A DNA stretch of 64,000 nucleotides. Source: an uncultured Candidatus Pelagibacter sp. Its GTDB lineage: Bacteria > Pseudomonadota > Alphaproteobacteria > Pelagibacterales > Pelagibacteraceae. The position numbers were made by a program, and so were the translations under genes. Where the stretch lies: positions 1 through 64,000 of the forward strand of contig CAJQSQ010000002.1 in NCBI GenBank assembly GCA_905616395.1, written 5' to 3'. The notes beneath the pieces were generated by a model. It saw only the letters and a program-made list of their open reading frames with translations. It was not told the DNA's origin and did no database searches. Positions 45,511 through 53,556 of the stretch are shown here, piece after piece. Each line of letters opens with the position of its first letter. Within the stretch, counting starts at the first letter, position 1.

Positions 45511-46752
45511 TTATCTTTTTGACCAAGATGGAATTGGGTGTACCAACTCAGCAGATGCCCATTTTGTTGGAGCAACAACTTTGTTTTCACACTTACTACC
45601 ATCATCGTTACATGATACTTGGAAAAGTACCATTGGCTTAGATACATTCTGTCCACCTTCAGCAAATTTTATGTTTCCATAAAAAGTTTGCATGTCAGTT
45701 GCAGCTAAAGCATCTCTAACTTTTTTAGTATCAAATGATTGTGCTCTTTCGAACGCATCTTTATAAACTAATAAAGCAGCTGATGATTCTGCAGCTTGGT
45801 AAGGCGGCGCATATCCAAAAGCTTTTGTAAAGTCAGCATCATATTTCATACCACCACCAAAGAACTTATCTTTGTATGATAGAGATTTATGCCACTGAGA
45901 AGCACAAAGTGCATACTCGGAAGCTTTACCATGTTGCTTAGATAATTTAGCAGCATCACAGTGAGTCATTGCTAACATTTTCACGTCAACTTTCATCTCT
46001 GAGATTTGTCTAACAGCTGTTAAGGCACCTTTAGTATGACCTGAAACCACAAGAACATCTGGATTAGTAGCTTTTACTTTAGATAAAGTAGCAGCCATAT
46101 CGTTAAGCTCTTTTGGTAATTTGTCATCTATAATGATTTTAGAACCTGTTCTTTTAGCAGCTTCAACAATACCCAATCTCACATCTTGTGAGAAAGCATC
46201 TTGTTCAAATGCCATTGCAATTTTAACTGGCTTTCCACCATTTTTTTCAACTGCAAGATCAATTGCTACATCAAGATATAAGTTAGCTGGCGCTAGTACT
46301 GCAAACAAATATTTGTAGCCTTTAGTGAATAACGATCTAGACGCACCGTTTGCTTCAACCATAGGAACTTCATATTTTTCAGTTACAGGTGCCATAGCCT
46401 TTGTAAGTCCTGAGCTATATGGCCCAAGCATGAACTGAACACCATCTTGTTTGATTAATCTTTCTGCAAGTTGAGCTGCTCTTCCTGAGTTTGATTCATC
46501 ATCGTAATAAATAATGTCAAACTTGTAAGTTTTTCCACCAACTTTAACACCACCCATGCTGTTAATTCTCTCAACTGCTAAGTTATAGCCGTTTTGAGTA
46601 TGAACACCATTAGATGAATATTTTCCAGTCAATGAAACAGCTGCACCTAAAATAATTTTATCACCAACAACTTTTGCAAAAGATATTGTTGAAGCTGAAA
46701 TTAAAAGTGCAATAGCAGAAACTAAAGTAATAAGTATATTTCTGATTTTCAT
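45511..46752 (-). CDS. Branched-chain/amide-type ABC substrate-binding protein
   Basis: This 413-residue protein has a signal peptide cut near TISFA. The mature protein is a Leu/Ile/Val-type (peripla_BP_6) binding protein: LGAAVSLTGKYSSNGVHTQ, YYDDESNSGRAAQLAERLI, LGPYSSGLTKAMAPV and AFEQDAFSQDV. It heads the operon with permeases and ATPases at 40085-45446. The ligand may be a product of the two secreted hydrolases. A GAGGA Shine-Dalgarno sequence precedes the ATG. Confidence 0.92.
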   Translation of the reverse strand: MKIRNILITLVSAIALLISASTISFAKVVGDKIILGAAVSLTGKYSSNGVHTQNGYNLAVERINSMGGVKVGGKTYKFDIIYYDDESNSGRAAQLAERLIKQDGVQFMLGPYSSGLTKAMAPVTEKYEVPMVEANGASRSLFTKGYKYLFAVLAPANLYLDVAIDLAVEKNGGKPVKIAMAFEQDAFSQDVRLGIVEAAKRTGSKIIIDDKLPKELNDMAATLSKVKATNPDVLVVSGHTKGALTAVRQISEMKVDVKMLAMTHCDAAKLSKQHGKASEYALCASQWHKSLSYKDKFFGGGMKYDADFTKAFGYAPPYQAAESSAALLVYKDAFERAQSFDTKKVRDALAATDMQTFYGNIKFAEGGQNVSKPMVLFQVSCNDDGSKCENKVVAPTKWASAELVHPIPSWSKR

Positions 46753-46767
46753 TTTATTTTTCCTCTA

Positions 46768-46790
46768 TTAGTTTTAAATTTAAAAACTAA
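46768..46790 (-). promoter_or_regulatory. Inverted repeat in the binding-protein leader
   Basis: TTAGTTTT and AAAACTAA form an 8-bp inverted repeat around an AT-only centre. It ends 15 nt before the ATG at 46752. A TAAAAT -10-like box (46808-46803) ends 12 nt upstream of it. The layout is like the palindromes at 21933 and 30203, but the GTTAAC core is missing. Confidence 0.4.
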
Positions 46791-46839
46791 TTTAACTCTT
46801 AAATTTTAAAACAAACAAGTCTGTAATAAAGATTGCGAC

Positions 46840-47454
46840 TTAATACTTTTGAATTAAAGCTATGATTAGAGCAATTAATATTAATACACACGCTGAAATT
46901 GTATTTATAACTTTTGGATTTGCTTTTATCCAAACAATTAATTTTCTAGCGAGTACTGCATAAGCAATTAAAGATAAAAAATCTAAAACCACATAGGTTA
47001 TGATCAAAATTAAAAATTGAACAATATAATTTCCATTGAAATCAATAAACTGTGGAAAGATTAATGGAAAGAACATCCAAGCCTTAGGACTTGTACCTGC
47101 AACTAAAAAACCATCTTTAAAGAATGAAAAAAAACTTTTGGATGAAATATTTTTTGAACTTATGTCTTTTGGTCTTGAATTATAGATATCGTAAGCAAGA
47201 TAGAGCAAATACGCTATCCCTACCCACTTAAAAATATTTAAAAAATTTGGGTTATCGACAAAAAAAGATCCTAAAACAAAAATTACTAAAGTTGCCTGAA
47301 TAATATTTGCTGTTATATCTCCTAGTGCTGTCCAAATACATTTTTGAACTCCATAATTCATCGAATATGAAATGATCACAATTCTAGGTGTGCCAGGAGT
47401 GATAAATAAAAATAAGATTATTTGAAGAAAAAGAAAATAATTTAAGGGGAGCAT
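46840..47454 (-). CDS. LysE/RhtB-family exporter
   Basis: This 204-residue membrane protein has about six helices with the family motif FITPGTPRIVIISYSMNYG, where SPGPN is altered to TPGTP, and AGTSPKAWMFFPLIFPQ later. It probably exports an amino acid or small metabolite. Its 5' region contains a 10-bp inverted repeat. It is divergent from the TIGR03643 gene. Confidence 0.82.
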   Translation of the reverse strand: MLPLNYFLFLQIILFLFITPGTPRIVIISYSMNYGVQKCIWTALGDITANIIQATLVIFVLGSFFVDNPNFLNIFKWVGIAYLLYLAYDIYNSRPKDISSKNISSKSFFSFFKDGFLVAGTSPKAWMFFPLIFPQFIDFNGNYIVQFLILIITYVVLDFLSLIAYAVLARKLIVWIKANPKVINTISACVLILIALIIALIQKY

Positions 47455-47466
47455 TTTAATCGTTTG

Positions 47467-47514
47467 GATAGTCCTAAAAAAACCGGGAGCTAAAGATGGC
47501 TAAATAGGACTATC
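47467..47514. repeat. 10-bp perfect inverted repeat in a divergent leader
   Basis: GATAGTCCTA (47467-47476) and TAGGACTATC (47505-47514) are exact inverted copies around 28 nt that contain GGGAGCTAAAG and a second GCTAAA. The element ends 12 nt upstream of the LysE-family ATG on the minus strand and 66 nt upstream of the TIGR03643 ATG on the plus strand. It may fold in RNA or bind protein. No known riboswitch was matched. Confidence 0.6.
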
Positions 47515-47580
47515 GTAGTATCATATTACCACGCTCATATAATAAATGCATTAATCATTTTTTTGAAATATAAGGAATCC

Positions 47581-47874
47581 ATGAAAAAAAAAGGTCACAC
47601 CCCTACAACTAGGGTTAAAAACCCAGAACCCCATATATCAGATCCTGACTGGATCATCTGGGCAGCTTGGGCAGACCGTATTACTTTTGAAGAAATTAAG
47701 GAAAAGACTGGAAAGACAGAAGCTGAAGTAATCAAGATTATGAGGCATTCTATAAAGCCAGTTTCTTTTAGATTGTGGAGGAAGAGAGTTAATCAAAAAA
47801 GTATAAAACACAGAAAAAAATTTGAATACTCTAGAAAAGAAATTACTAGTAAAATTAAAAAAGAGGATTATTAA
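47581..47874 (+). CDS. TIGR03643-family small protein
   Basis: This 97-residue basic protein matches the TIGR03643/DUF2805 family by SDPDWIIWAAWADRITFEEI and EVIKIMRHSIKPVSFRLWRKR. The central helix-turn-helix-like part suggests nucleic-acid binding, but the role is unknown. The frame is open to a TTG at 47563. ATG 47581 is preferred because AAGGA lies 5 nt upstream. It is followed by the glutaredoxin gene after 6 bp. Confidence 0.85.
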   Translation: MKKKGHTPTTRVKNPEPHISDPDWIIWAAWADRITFEEIKEKTGKTEAEVIKIMRHSIKPVSFRLWRKRVNQKSIKHRKKFEYSRKEITSKIKKEDY

Positions 47875-47880
47875 TAATTT

Positions 47881-48135
47881 ATGAAAAATATAATAATATA
47901 TACAGGACCACTTTGTGGTTTTTGTGATGCAGCAAAGAAATTATTAGCAAGAAACAATGCTGAATATAAAGAGATTAGTGTTGCAACGGTTGATGGTGCT
48001 ATGGATGAAATGATTACAAAAGCTAACGGAAAAAGAACAGTCCCTCAAATATTTTTTGATGATCAGCACATTGGTGGTTACGATGATATTAGAGCTTTAG
48101 AAAAAGAAAATAAACTTCAAGATCTTTTAAAATAA
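47881..48135 (+). CDS. grxC: Glutaredoxin (GrxC type)
   Basis: This 84-residue dithiol glutaredoxin has the active site CGFC (Cys12 and Cys15), TVPQIFF with the cis-proline near 55, and the glutathione-binding GGYDDI near 65-70. It reduces disulfides and mixed disulfides using glutathione. The last 85 bp, from codon 58 to the stop, recur at 53557-53641. Its stop codon directly abuts the stop of the convergent surface-protein gene, so the region after the stop is a junction between core and variable DNA. Confidence 0.95.
   Translation: MKNIIIYTGPLCGFCDAAKKLLARNNAEYKEISVATVDGAMDEMITKANGKRTVPQIFFDDQHIGGYDDIRALEKENKLQDLLK
48051..48135 (+). repeat. Direct repeat copy 1: 3' end of grxC
   Basis: This 85-bp segment matches 53557-53641 at 76 of 85 positions without gaps. 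Of the 27 codons before the stop, 21 are identical, 4 differ synonymously and 2 change conservatively (D/E and K/R). The two copies bracket 48136-53556. Confidence 0.9.
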
Positions 48136-49206
48136 TTACTCTCCAGTTCCGGTCTCAACTTCAATAATAAAAGGATCACCACCAACTTTCGCTCCCCAAA
48201 TAACAACACTATCATCTACACTCATATCTATTGATACTGAAGCGTATGTTGTAACTTTAAGTTTAAAACTGTTTGTATTTTCTGCTATAATAATTGGAGT
48301 GTCATATTTATATATTTGAGAAATTCTTCTCGATTCACCTACAGTAGTTGCTAATGTATTAGTTGTAGTTAACATGTTTGCTGCAATCTCAATGTCAGTA
48401 ATACCTGTGTCTGCTTCAACAGTTATTGAACCATAATCAGCAAAACCAACAAAATCATCTTCTTCTTCACCAAATTGATCAATAATTTCAGTTGCAAAGT
48501 ATGTAGCATCGGTACTTGCATCAAAACCAGAAGGTACAGCTGAACCACACACTAATCTTGCTGCTGCAGGATCTTCTTCAGTTGCCGCTGCACTAGTTCC
48601 ACTTAAGACAGGAGTTATACCTTGTGCTGTTGCATAAGCACCATCATAAATAAAACCTGTATATGTTGTAATACCAGCTGCTACTGTCCAACAAAAAGTT
48701 CCACCGGCACCACCATTTCCTTTTATTGTGGCCGCATTTCCATTAGCTAAAACATATTTTTGTTTATGTTTTATTTTCAAGTGATTATCTATGATTATTG
48801 CAAGATGAGTATAAGAACCTAAGGGCAGATTAATTTCTCCATCTAATAAATTTACATCTACACCGGGTTTAAGATTAACTTCTTTTGTCGTGTCTAATAT
48901 AGTTGTACAGCTAGAAAAGTCTGGGGCATTATCTCCTGCATTATAAGGTTCCGTTAAACATAATGCCACGCTAAAAAATTTAACTTTATATTCATCAGGC
49001 TCTTCGGCGCATTGATCAATAGCAGTAGTTGTTCCCTTTAATATAAAAGGATTAGCTACACCAGTGGTCACTATAATAGCCTCTAATGCAGCATCTTTTT
49101 TACATGAACGCGGGCCATCAAAAGCTTCACTAGAAACTAAAAATAATATTAATGAACTGAATAAAAATGTAATCAAAAATAAGGGGGTAAAAAATCTATT
49201 TTTCAT
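48136..49206 (-). CDS. Secreted cysteine-containing surface protein, cassette A
   Basis: This 356-residue protein has an N-terminal signal (about 1-29, ending SSEA). The mature part is rich in Thr, Ala, Gly and Asp, with few lysines after residue 160. Its first 130 residues share a pattern with the protein at 53672: C-x-P-x-VxF-xLC, a fourth cysteine, then LPLGSYTHLAIIIDNHLKIK. It starts after the upstream barrel gene, whose end supplies the AGGAGG Shine-Dalgarno sequence. It probably sits on or beyond the outer membrane together with that barrel. No family name is known to me. Confidence 0.72.
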   Translation of the reverse strand: MKNRFFTPLFLITFLFSSLILFLVSSEAFDGPRSCKKDAALEAIIVTTGVANPFILKGTTTAIDQCAEEPDEYKVKFFSVALCLTEPYNAGDNAPDFSSCTTILDTTKEVNLKPGVDVNLLDGEINLPLGSYTHLAIIIDNHLKIKHKQKYVLANGNAATIKGNGGAGGTFCWTVAAGITTYTGFIYDGAYATAQGITPVLSGTSAAATEEDPAAARLVCGSAVPSGFDASTDATYFATEIIDQFGEEEDDFVGFADYGSITVEADTGITDIEIAANMLTTTNTLATTVGESRRISQIYKYDTPIIIAENTNSFKLKVTTYASVSIDMSVDDSVVIWGAKVGGDPFIIEVETGTGE

Positions 49207-49207
49207 A

Positions 49208-50119
49208 TTAAAATCCTCCTACTTTCACACCAGATTTAGAAATCTTAACTACTCTTATTTTATTTTCTCTTTTTACTGGCTGATAAAGTTTGTCACTAAC
49301 ATCTGTATATTCTAAATAGTTACGTGTTTTTTTAGCTTGTTTTAATTTATATGAGTCAGAATCAAATTTACCTAATTTTACTACAAATTTAATACTACCA
49401 AAAAAGGCATCATTATTTTGATCATCATCTAGATATCCACCCTCTATAATAAAATTCCCTAAAGAAGCATTGGCTCCAAACTTTGTGCCTTTCTCTTTGT
49501 ACGTACTTGCTTTATCTGGATTCTCAAATTTGAATAAATTTGCAAAAATGTTTACATCTCTTTCACCAGGTAAGTGATAATCTAATTGAGTATCCCATCC
49601 ATCTAATGCTCTTTCCGATCCATCGGTTATAGTTTTTGATCCACTAATAGCATTGTAATAATTTCCTCTGATATCAAAAACACTTGATATGGCTTCAACC
49701 CCAGCTCCTGTTCTTTTGTGATTTTTATCAAACTGGTGATCATAAAAAATATTAGATCCTATCAAAATTTTATTGTCATTAAGAAGCTTTCTAACTCCAA
49801 AACCAATATTGATAGTTTCGTCGTCATCATGTGTATTTAAACTGGTTTGATTAAAAATTGTTCCAGAGTCTATCTTTAAAAGCTCTGAAACGCTCATGAT
49901 ACTAAAGGTTGGCTTTAATTTTTCTCTTACCTGAATATCAAAATCTAAATATTTCATATTTTTAAAATTATTTTCTGCAAAATTAGCAATAGCCTCTGCA
50001 GTTTTGTTTGAAAGCTCATTAATTTTTTGATTAATTTTATTATCGATTACGTCTGCAGAGTTAGCAGAAGTCAAAAAGAGACTTAATAAAAGTGAATATA
50101 TAATTTTTTTATTTAACAA
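49208..50119 (-). CDS. Passenger-free inverse-autotransporter-type outer-membrane barrel, cassette A
   Basis: This 303-residue protein has a signal peptide ending TSANSA and a beta-barrel resembling the intimin/invasin translocation domain: ETINIGFGVRKLLNDNKILI, NIFYDHQFDKNHKRTGAGVE and VFDIRGNYYNAISG. Unlike true inverse autotransporters it stops at a terminal phenylalanine (KVGGF), with no passenger. The next gene, 1 bp away, may be the partner. The start is a TTG without a clear Shine-Dalgarno sequence. The barrel call rests on motif similarity. Confidence 0.75.
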   Translation of the reverse strand: MLNKKIIYSLLLSLFLTSANSADVIDNKINQKINELSNKTAEAIANFAENNFKNMKYLDFDIQVREKLKPTFSIMSVSELLKIDSGTIFNQTSLNTHDDDETINIGFGVRKLLNDNKILIGSNIFYDHQFDKNHKRTGAGVEAISSVFDIRGNYYNAISGSKTITDGSERALDGWDTQLDYHLPGERDVNIFANLFKFENPDKASTYKEKGTKFGANASLGNFIIEGGYLDDDQNNDAFFGSIKFVVKLGKFDSDSYKLKQAKKTRNYLEYTDVSDKLYQPVKRENKIRVVKISKSGVKVGGF

Positions 50120-50198
50120 AAGTATTTAATTAATAGTTTTTAAAATATAATTAACGTTACTTTAGTTAAGGGTCTTTTGATAATTAAAAATTGAGTAA

Positions 50199-50217
50199 AA
50201 AACCTATTTTAGGTTTT
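50199..50217 (-). terminator. Terminator downstream of the metalloprotease operon
   Basis: An 8-bp stem AAAACCTA / TAGGTTTT with a 3-nt loop extends into a T-run on the minus strand (complement of A at 50197-50202). It would end transcripts arriving from 50355. Confidence 0.6.
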
Positions 50218-50240
50218 ATATCTATTCCCATTTTAGTTTA

Positions 50241-50268
50241 TCCTATAAAATCCTATAAAATCCTATAA
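50241..50268. repeat. 10-bp tandem repeat
   Basis: The unit TCCTATAAAA occurs 2.8 times in tandem. It is short and exact. AATCCTA words also occur near the starts of neighbouring cassette genes, so it may reflect slippage or past recombination. Confidence 0.7.
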
Positions 50269-50354
50269 TCCAGAGCCATAACTGCAAATATTTTTATTAT
50301 AAAAAAATTTTGTCAAAATCCTAGAATTTATAATTTGATTAGTCTTATCTGATT

Positions 50355-51602
50355 TTACTGTGTAGGTTTGATAACTTGACAGTCCGTAGGATGTAAACTG
50401 CTGTTTATATATTTTGTGAAATTACCTGTTTTTTTAAGACAATATACCGAATAAGGATCCCAAGAATCTTCTGCTGTTGGAGTTAAGTAAACACTCTTTG
50501 ATAAATCAGGGCAATCTTTTATACCATGAAGATAGTAAGTATCATTTTTGCTATCAATTATTGGGTATAGTGTATTTACCGCTAAGACATCTGGTTGCTT
50601 AACATGACCACCTTGATCTGTTCTTTTTCCACAACTATAAGATGCACCTTGAGTATGAAATAACTCATGAAGAGTTACTTGATCCTTTTCTGTAACACCA
50701 TAAGACAACCCTGCAGGAGTAAAAATTGTTGTTATAGGTGGTGATCCAGAACCTCCATGTGAATCTCCTGCTTTAGCTTTAAAACCAGTAAATAATGCAT
50801 AAGTTTTTTTTGGATTATTAAAATAATTATATGGAGACAACAATCCGTAAATCCTACGTTCTGGATATTTTGGAAGCTCTGCTTCGGTCAAATCCATTCG
50901 AACAAAAGTAATATCTATCTTTCCATCTTTTCTATAATCAAATTTAAATTTTTGACCAACGCCATTAGATTTTTTATTTTTTTTTGACCATTTCTCAAAT
51001 TTATTATTAACAGTTGTTAATCTTTTTTCCAGCCAGCCATTAACATCAATTTCTTTATCTTTAGAATCTTTAGCTAGTACATAAAAAAAATGAACTTGAT
51101 AATCATCATTAACATCAGGTTGATCTTCAAAAAATCTTCCTGGTTTTTTATCAATTTGTGCTTGCTTTTCTTGTTCTACTTTTCTTTCTGCTATTTTAGT
51201 TTTTGCTAAGATTGATGCTTTAGCCTCGTCGTATTTCCAAACAATTTCTTCATTAACTGCATACAAATAACATTCTTTACCCGTATGTTTCTTGGCATAT
51301 TTCGTACATTCTTTATATGTTTTCTTATGAAGTTTTTCTAAATCTTTACCTTTATGAGCTGACCAGGAATAGATATCATAATCACAACTAGCATAGAGCA
51401 CACTATTTATATTTTTTTTTGATAATTTTTTTAAATGTTTTTTTATAAATTTTTTATTTATCGATTTAAGATCTATATCACACCCTGCAATAGATGTTAC
51501 TCCAGGCTCATTAACACCTGCATAAGCGTTCCCACTCAACAACAAACCCAGAACCGCGATCCCTAAAAATTTTTTGATAAAATTATTTCTGAAATATTCC
51601 AA
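50355..51602 (-). CDS. Secreted putative zinc metalloprotease, tandem paralogue 3
   Basis: The proposed protein of about 415 residues starts at TTG 51602, giving an n-region with Lys and a hydrophobic core ending GNAYA. The open frame runs on to 51869, but that part overlaps the upstream gene's coding sequence. The two paralogues start MKK(L/I)L; here the aligned codon is ATC (51578), not ATG. A unique domain of about 110 residues precedes the shared KPGRFFEDQPDV block. The catalytic motif is HELFH, with Cys at +8 and His at +17 from the second motif His. The C terminus repeats SVYLTPTAEDSWDPYSVYC. Confidence 0.7.
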   Translation of the reverse strand: MEYFRNNFIKKFLGIAVLGLLLSGNAYAGVNEPGVTSIAGCDIDLKSINKKFIKKHLKKLSKKNINSVLYASCDYDIYSWSAHKGKDLEKLHKKTYKECTKYAKKHTGKECYLYAVNEEIVWKYDEAKASILAKTKIAERKVEQEKQAQIDKKPGRFFEDQPDVNDDYQVHFFYVLAKDSKDKEIDVNGWLEKRLTTVNNKFEKWSKKNKKSNGVGQKFKFDYRKDGKIDITFVRMDLTEAELPKYPERRIYGLLSPYNYFNNPKKTYALFTGFKAKAGDSHGGSGSPPITTIFTPAGLSYGVTEKDQVTLHELFHTQGASYSCGKRTDQGGHVKQPDVLAVNTLYPIIDSKNDTYYLHGIKDCPDLSKSVYLTPTAEDSWDPYSVYCLKKTGNFTKYINSSLHPTDCQVIKPTQ

Positions 51603-52578
51603 GTTCTTCTTTCCATGAAACTTTAACATCATTCCGTGAATAAAAACACATTCCTCCCTCACCTCTTCTGTCTTTAATATTTTTATAATCATGTTTTGTA
51701 AATTTCCATTTTTCTTTTGGCAAACATGTGACTTCAAATGGATCGAAAGGAGTGTCTGATGTTGGTGTAAAGTAAACACTGTCTTGCATATCCGGACAAC
51801 TTTTATTATTATGACCCCAATAGTCATCATTCTTTGGGTCCAATGTATTGTTTTTACCATCACCTTCAATACTCATCAAATCACTAGTTTTTTTTGTATT
51901 ATGTACATATTTAGTATATTTTGGGGAACAGGTAAAAATTCCTCCCATTGCATGAATAACCTCATGTAAAACAAAATATCCGAATTCACTTTTTTTAAGA
52001 GGGTATTTTTTTTGATGCCTATTGAATATACTAAATATTGGAAAACCACCAGAGTAAGGCCATTCTTTAAAAGAATAATCTCCAAAATTAAAATACATCT
52101 TTTTAGGATTATTAAACCCAGAATTAATTATTGTTCTGCCAAAAACATTGCCACAAGTTCCTGACGGGGATTTTTTTAATTCTTTTTTAGTCTTATTTAT
52201 TCTAATAAAGCTAATATCTAATTTTCCATCCTTTCTTCTATCCCATTTTATGTTTTGAGCTATACCATTTTTAAAATCAGATTTTTCATTTGCTTTTTTT
52301 GTAGTTTTTAAAATATATTTATCAGATGCTTCTATCCATTTTTCTATAGCTCCATTAATGTCTCCCTCTTTATCTTTAGAGTCTTTTAAAAGTGAGTAAA
52401 CAATATGAATTTGATAATCATCGTTGACATCTGGCTGATCTTCAAAAAATCTTCCTGGTTTTTTATCTGACTCAAGAATTACAGGTGTTGTGTCTAAAGA
52501 TGAAGTATAACATTTATCTGCAAGAGCACCCCCACTTAACAACAAACCCAGAACTATGATCGATAAAAGTTTTTTCAT
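51583..52578 (-). CDS. Secreted putative zinc metalloprotease, tandem paralogue 2
   Basis: This 331-residue protein has a signal peptide ending SGGALA, then the shared KPGRFFEDQPDVNDDYQ block at about residue 40. The zinc motif HEVIHAMGG comes with the family-conserved Cys and third His (HAMGGIFTC, then YVH). The C-terminal block reads DSVYFTPTSDTPFDPFEVTC. The order and cysteines match both neighbours. It starts 3 bp after paralogue 1's stop. No named peptidase family is recognised; the proteolytic role rests on HExxH. Confidence 0.75.
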   Translation of the reverse strand: MKKLLSIIVLGLLLSGGALADKCYTSSLDTTPVILESDKKPGRFFEDQPDVNDDYQIHIVYSLLKDSKDKEGDINGAIEKWIEASDKYILKTTKKANEKSDFKNGIAQNIKWDRRKDGKLDISFIRINKTKKELKKSPSGTCGNVFGRTIINSGFNNPKKMYFNFGDYSFKEWPYSGGFPIFSIFNRHQKKYPLKKSEFGYFVLHEVIHAMGGIFTCSPKYTKYVHNTKKTSDLMSIEGDGKNNTLDPKNDDYWGHNNKSCPDMQDSVYFTPTSDTPFDPFEVTCLPKEKWKFTKHDYKNIKDRRGEGGMCFYSRNDVKVSWKEELGIFQK

Positions 52579-52581
52579 TAT

Positions 52582-53514
52582 TTAATTTCTTTGATAAATA
52601 GATTTTGCTATTTGATCGTTAAAAATTTTCATTTTTCCTGATTTTTGATCCAAGTAAGAAAATTTACAGCCTGAACCACCAGATCTGTTATTCCAATTGC
52701 CGTTTTTTAAATCTTTAGCTTGCTGTTCTCTAGCTTTAACTAATTTTGGATGATTGTATTTCCCCCATTCATTTTGACATATAAGTTTAAAAGGGTCGTA
52801 TGGATTTTTGGATGTAGGTGTTAAATAGACTGAATCTTCCCCTTTGGGGCATCCTTCAATATCATGAGCATAAGCTTTACCAAAAAACATTTGTTTTGAA
52901 GGCGTGTCTTGAGATCCAGACCAGTGAGCATTTTTACCCATACCTTTCACACAATTAAATCCACCGCCTTTAGCATGATGCATTTCATGAACTGCAGTAC
53001 GGATCATATTGTTTATTTTTTTATTGTATTTGCTTTTTAAAAACATTGTAGCCATACCAACTCCCCCTTCACCCCCATCTCGACTTTTTACATCAGCAAA
53101 GGTAAAATAAATCTTTTTTGGATTGTTAAATCCATTAGCCCATAACCAGCCTCTATAATTATTATTGATATGTTTGTGAAGCTCTTTACGTTTTCTGTCT
53201 AATCGAATGAAAGAAATATCAAGTTTGCCATCTTTCCTATAATCATATTTATATTTTTTAGCACCAGATGAGCCTTTTGTTTTTTTACTAAAACTTTCAT
53301 GAAGTTTATTCATTTTATCTGCATATTTTTCAATTTTTCCATTAATGTCTAATTCACGATCTTTATCATTTGCTGTAAGCATATAAATAAAATGAATTTG
53401 ATAATTATCTGTTACATCGGGCTGATCTTCAAAAAATCTTCCTGGTTTTTCATCAGTAAGACTAATGTTACACCACAACAAACCCAGAACCATGATCCCT
53501 AAAATTTTTTTCAT
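52582..53514 (-). CDS. Secreted putative zinc metalloprotease, tandem paralogue 1
   Basis: This 310-residue protein begins MKKILGIMVLGLL, with a likely signal peptide. KPGRFFEDQPDVTDNYQIH starts at about residue 23. The motif AVHEMHHAKGGGFNC is followed by a third His in GKNAHW, and the C-terminal block DSVYLTPTSKNPYDPFKLIC is present. It is first in the three-gene run. Its leader holds TATAAA-like and AGGAT elements. The island boundary is 43 bp upstream. Confidence 0.75.
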   Translation of the reverse strand: MKKILGIMVLGLLWCNISLTDEKPGRFFEDQPDVTDNYQIHFIYMLTANDKDRELDINGKIEKYADKMNKLHESFSKKTKGSSGAKKYKYDYRKDGKLDISFIRLDRKRKELHKHINNNYRGWLWANGFNNPKKIYFTFADVKSRDGGEGGVGMATMFLKSKYNKKINNMIRTAVHEMHHAKGGGFNCVKGMGKNAHWSGSQDTPSKQMFFGKAYAHDIEGCPKGEDSVYLTPTSKNPYDPFKLICQNEWGKYNHPKLVKAREQQAKDLKNGNWNNRSGGSGCKFSYLDQKSGKMKIFNDQIAKSIYQRN

Positions 53515-53556
53515 ATATAAAATCCTACACGGAATTTATACAAGATACATTCTTAA

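Larger units (their letters stand above)
50120..50354. other. 235-bp AT-rich intergenic region
   Basis: This is the longest gene-free stretch in the window. It separates the cassette A barrel gene from the metalloprotease genes, both on the minus strand. It contains a terminator hairpin (50199-50217), a short tandem repeat (50241-50268) and room for the barrel-gene promoter. No open frame is convincing. Confidence 0.7.

Noticed and set aside
47467-47514. SAM-II or other known riboswitch
   Set aside because: GCTAAA words recall SAM-II, but the required first-stem and ATTTAACC-type elements are absent on both strands.
50241-50268. Possible CRISPR or phase-variation repeat
   Set aside because: Only 2.8 copies of a 10-bp unit, with no spacers and no cas genes, outside any coding frame.
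51603-51869. N-terminal extension of the open frame of metalloprotease paralogue 3
   Set aside because: These codons overlap the end of paralogue 2 in another frame and encode no signal peptide; paralogue alignment places the mature start near 51578-51602.
48136-53556. Prophage or transposon as the source of the surface segment
   Set aside because: No integrase, transposase, phage structural gene or terminal inverted repeats can be seen within or beside it.
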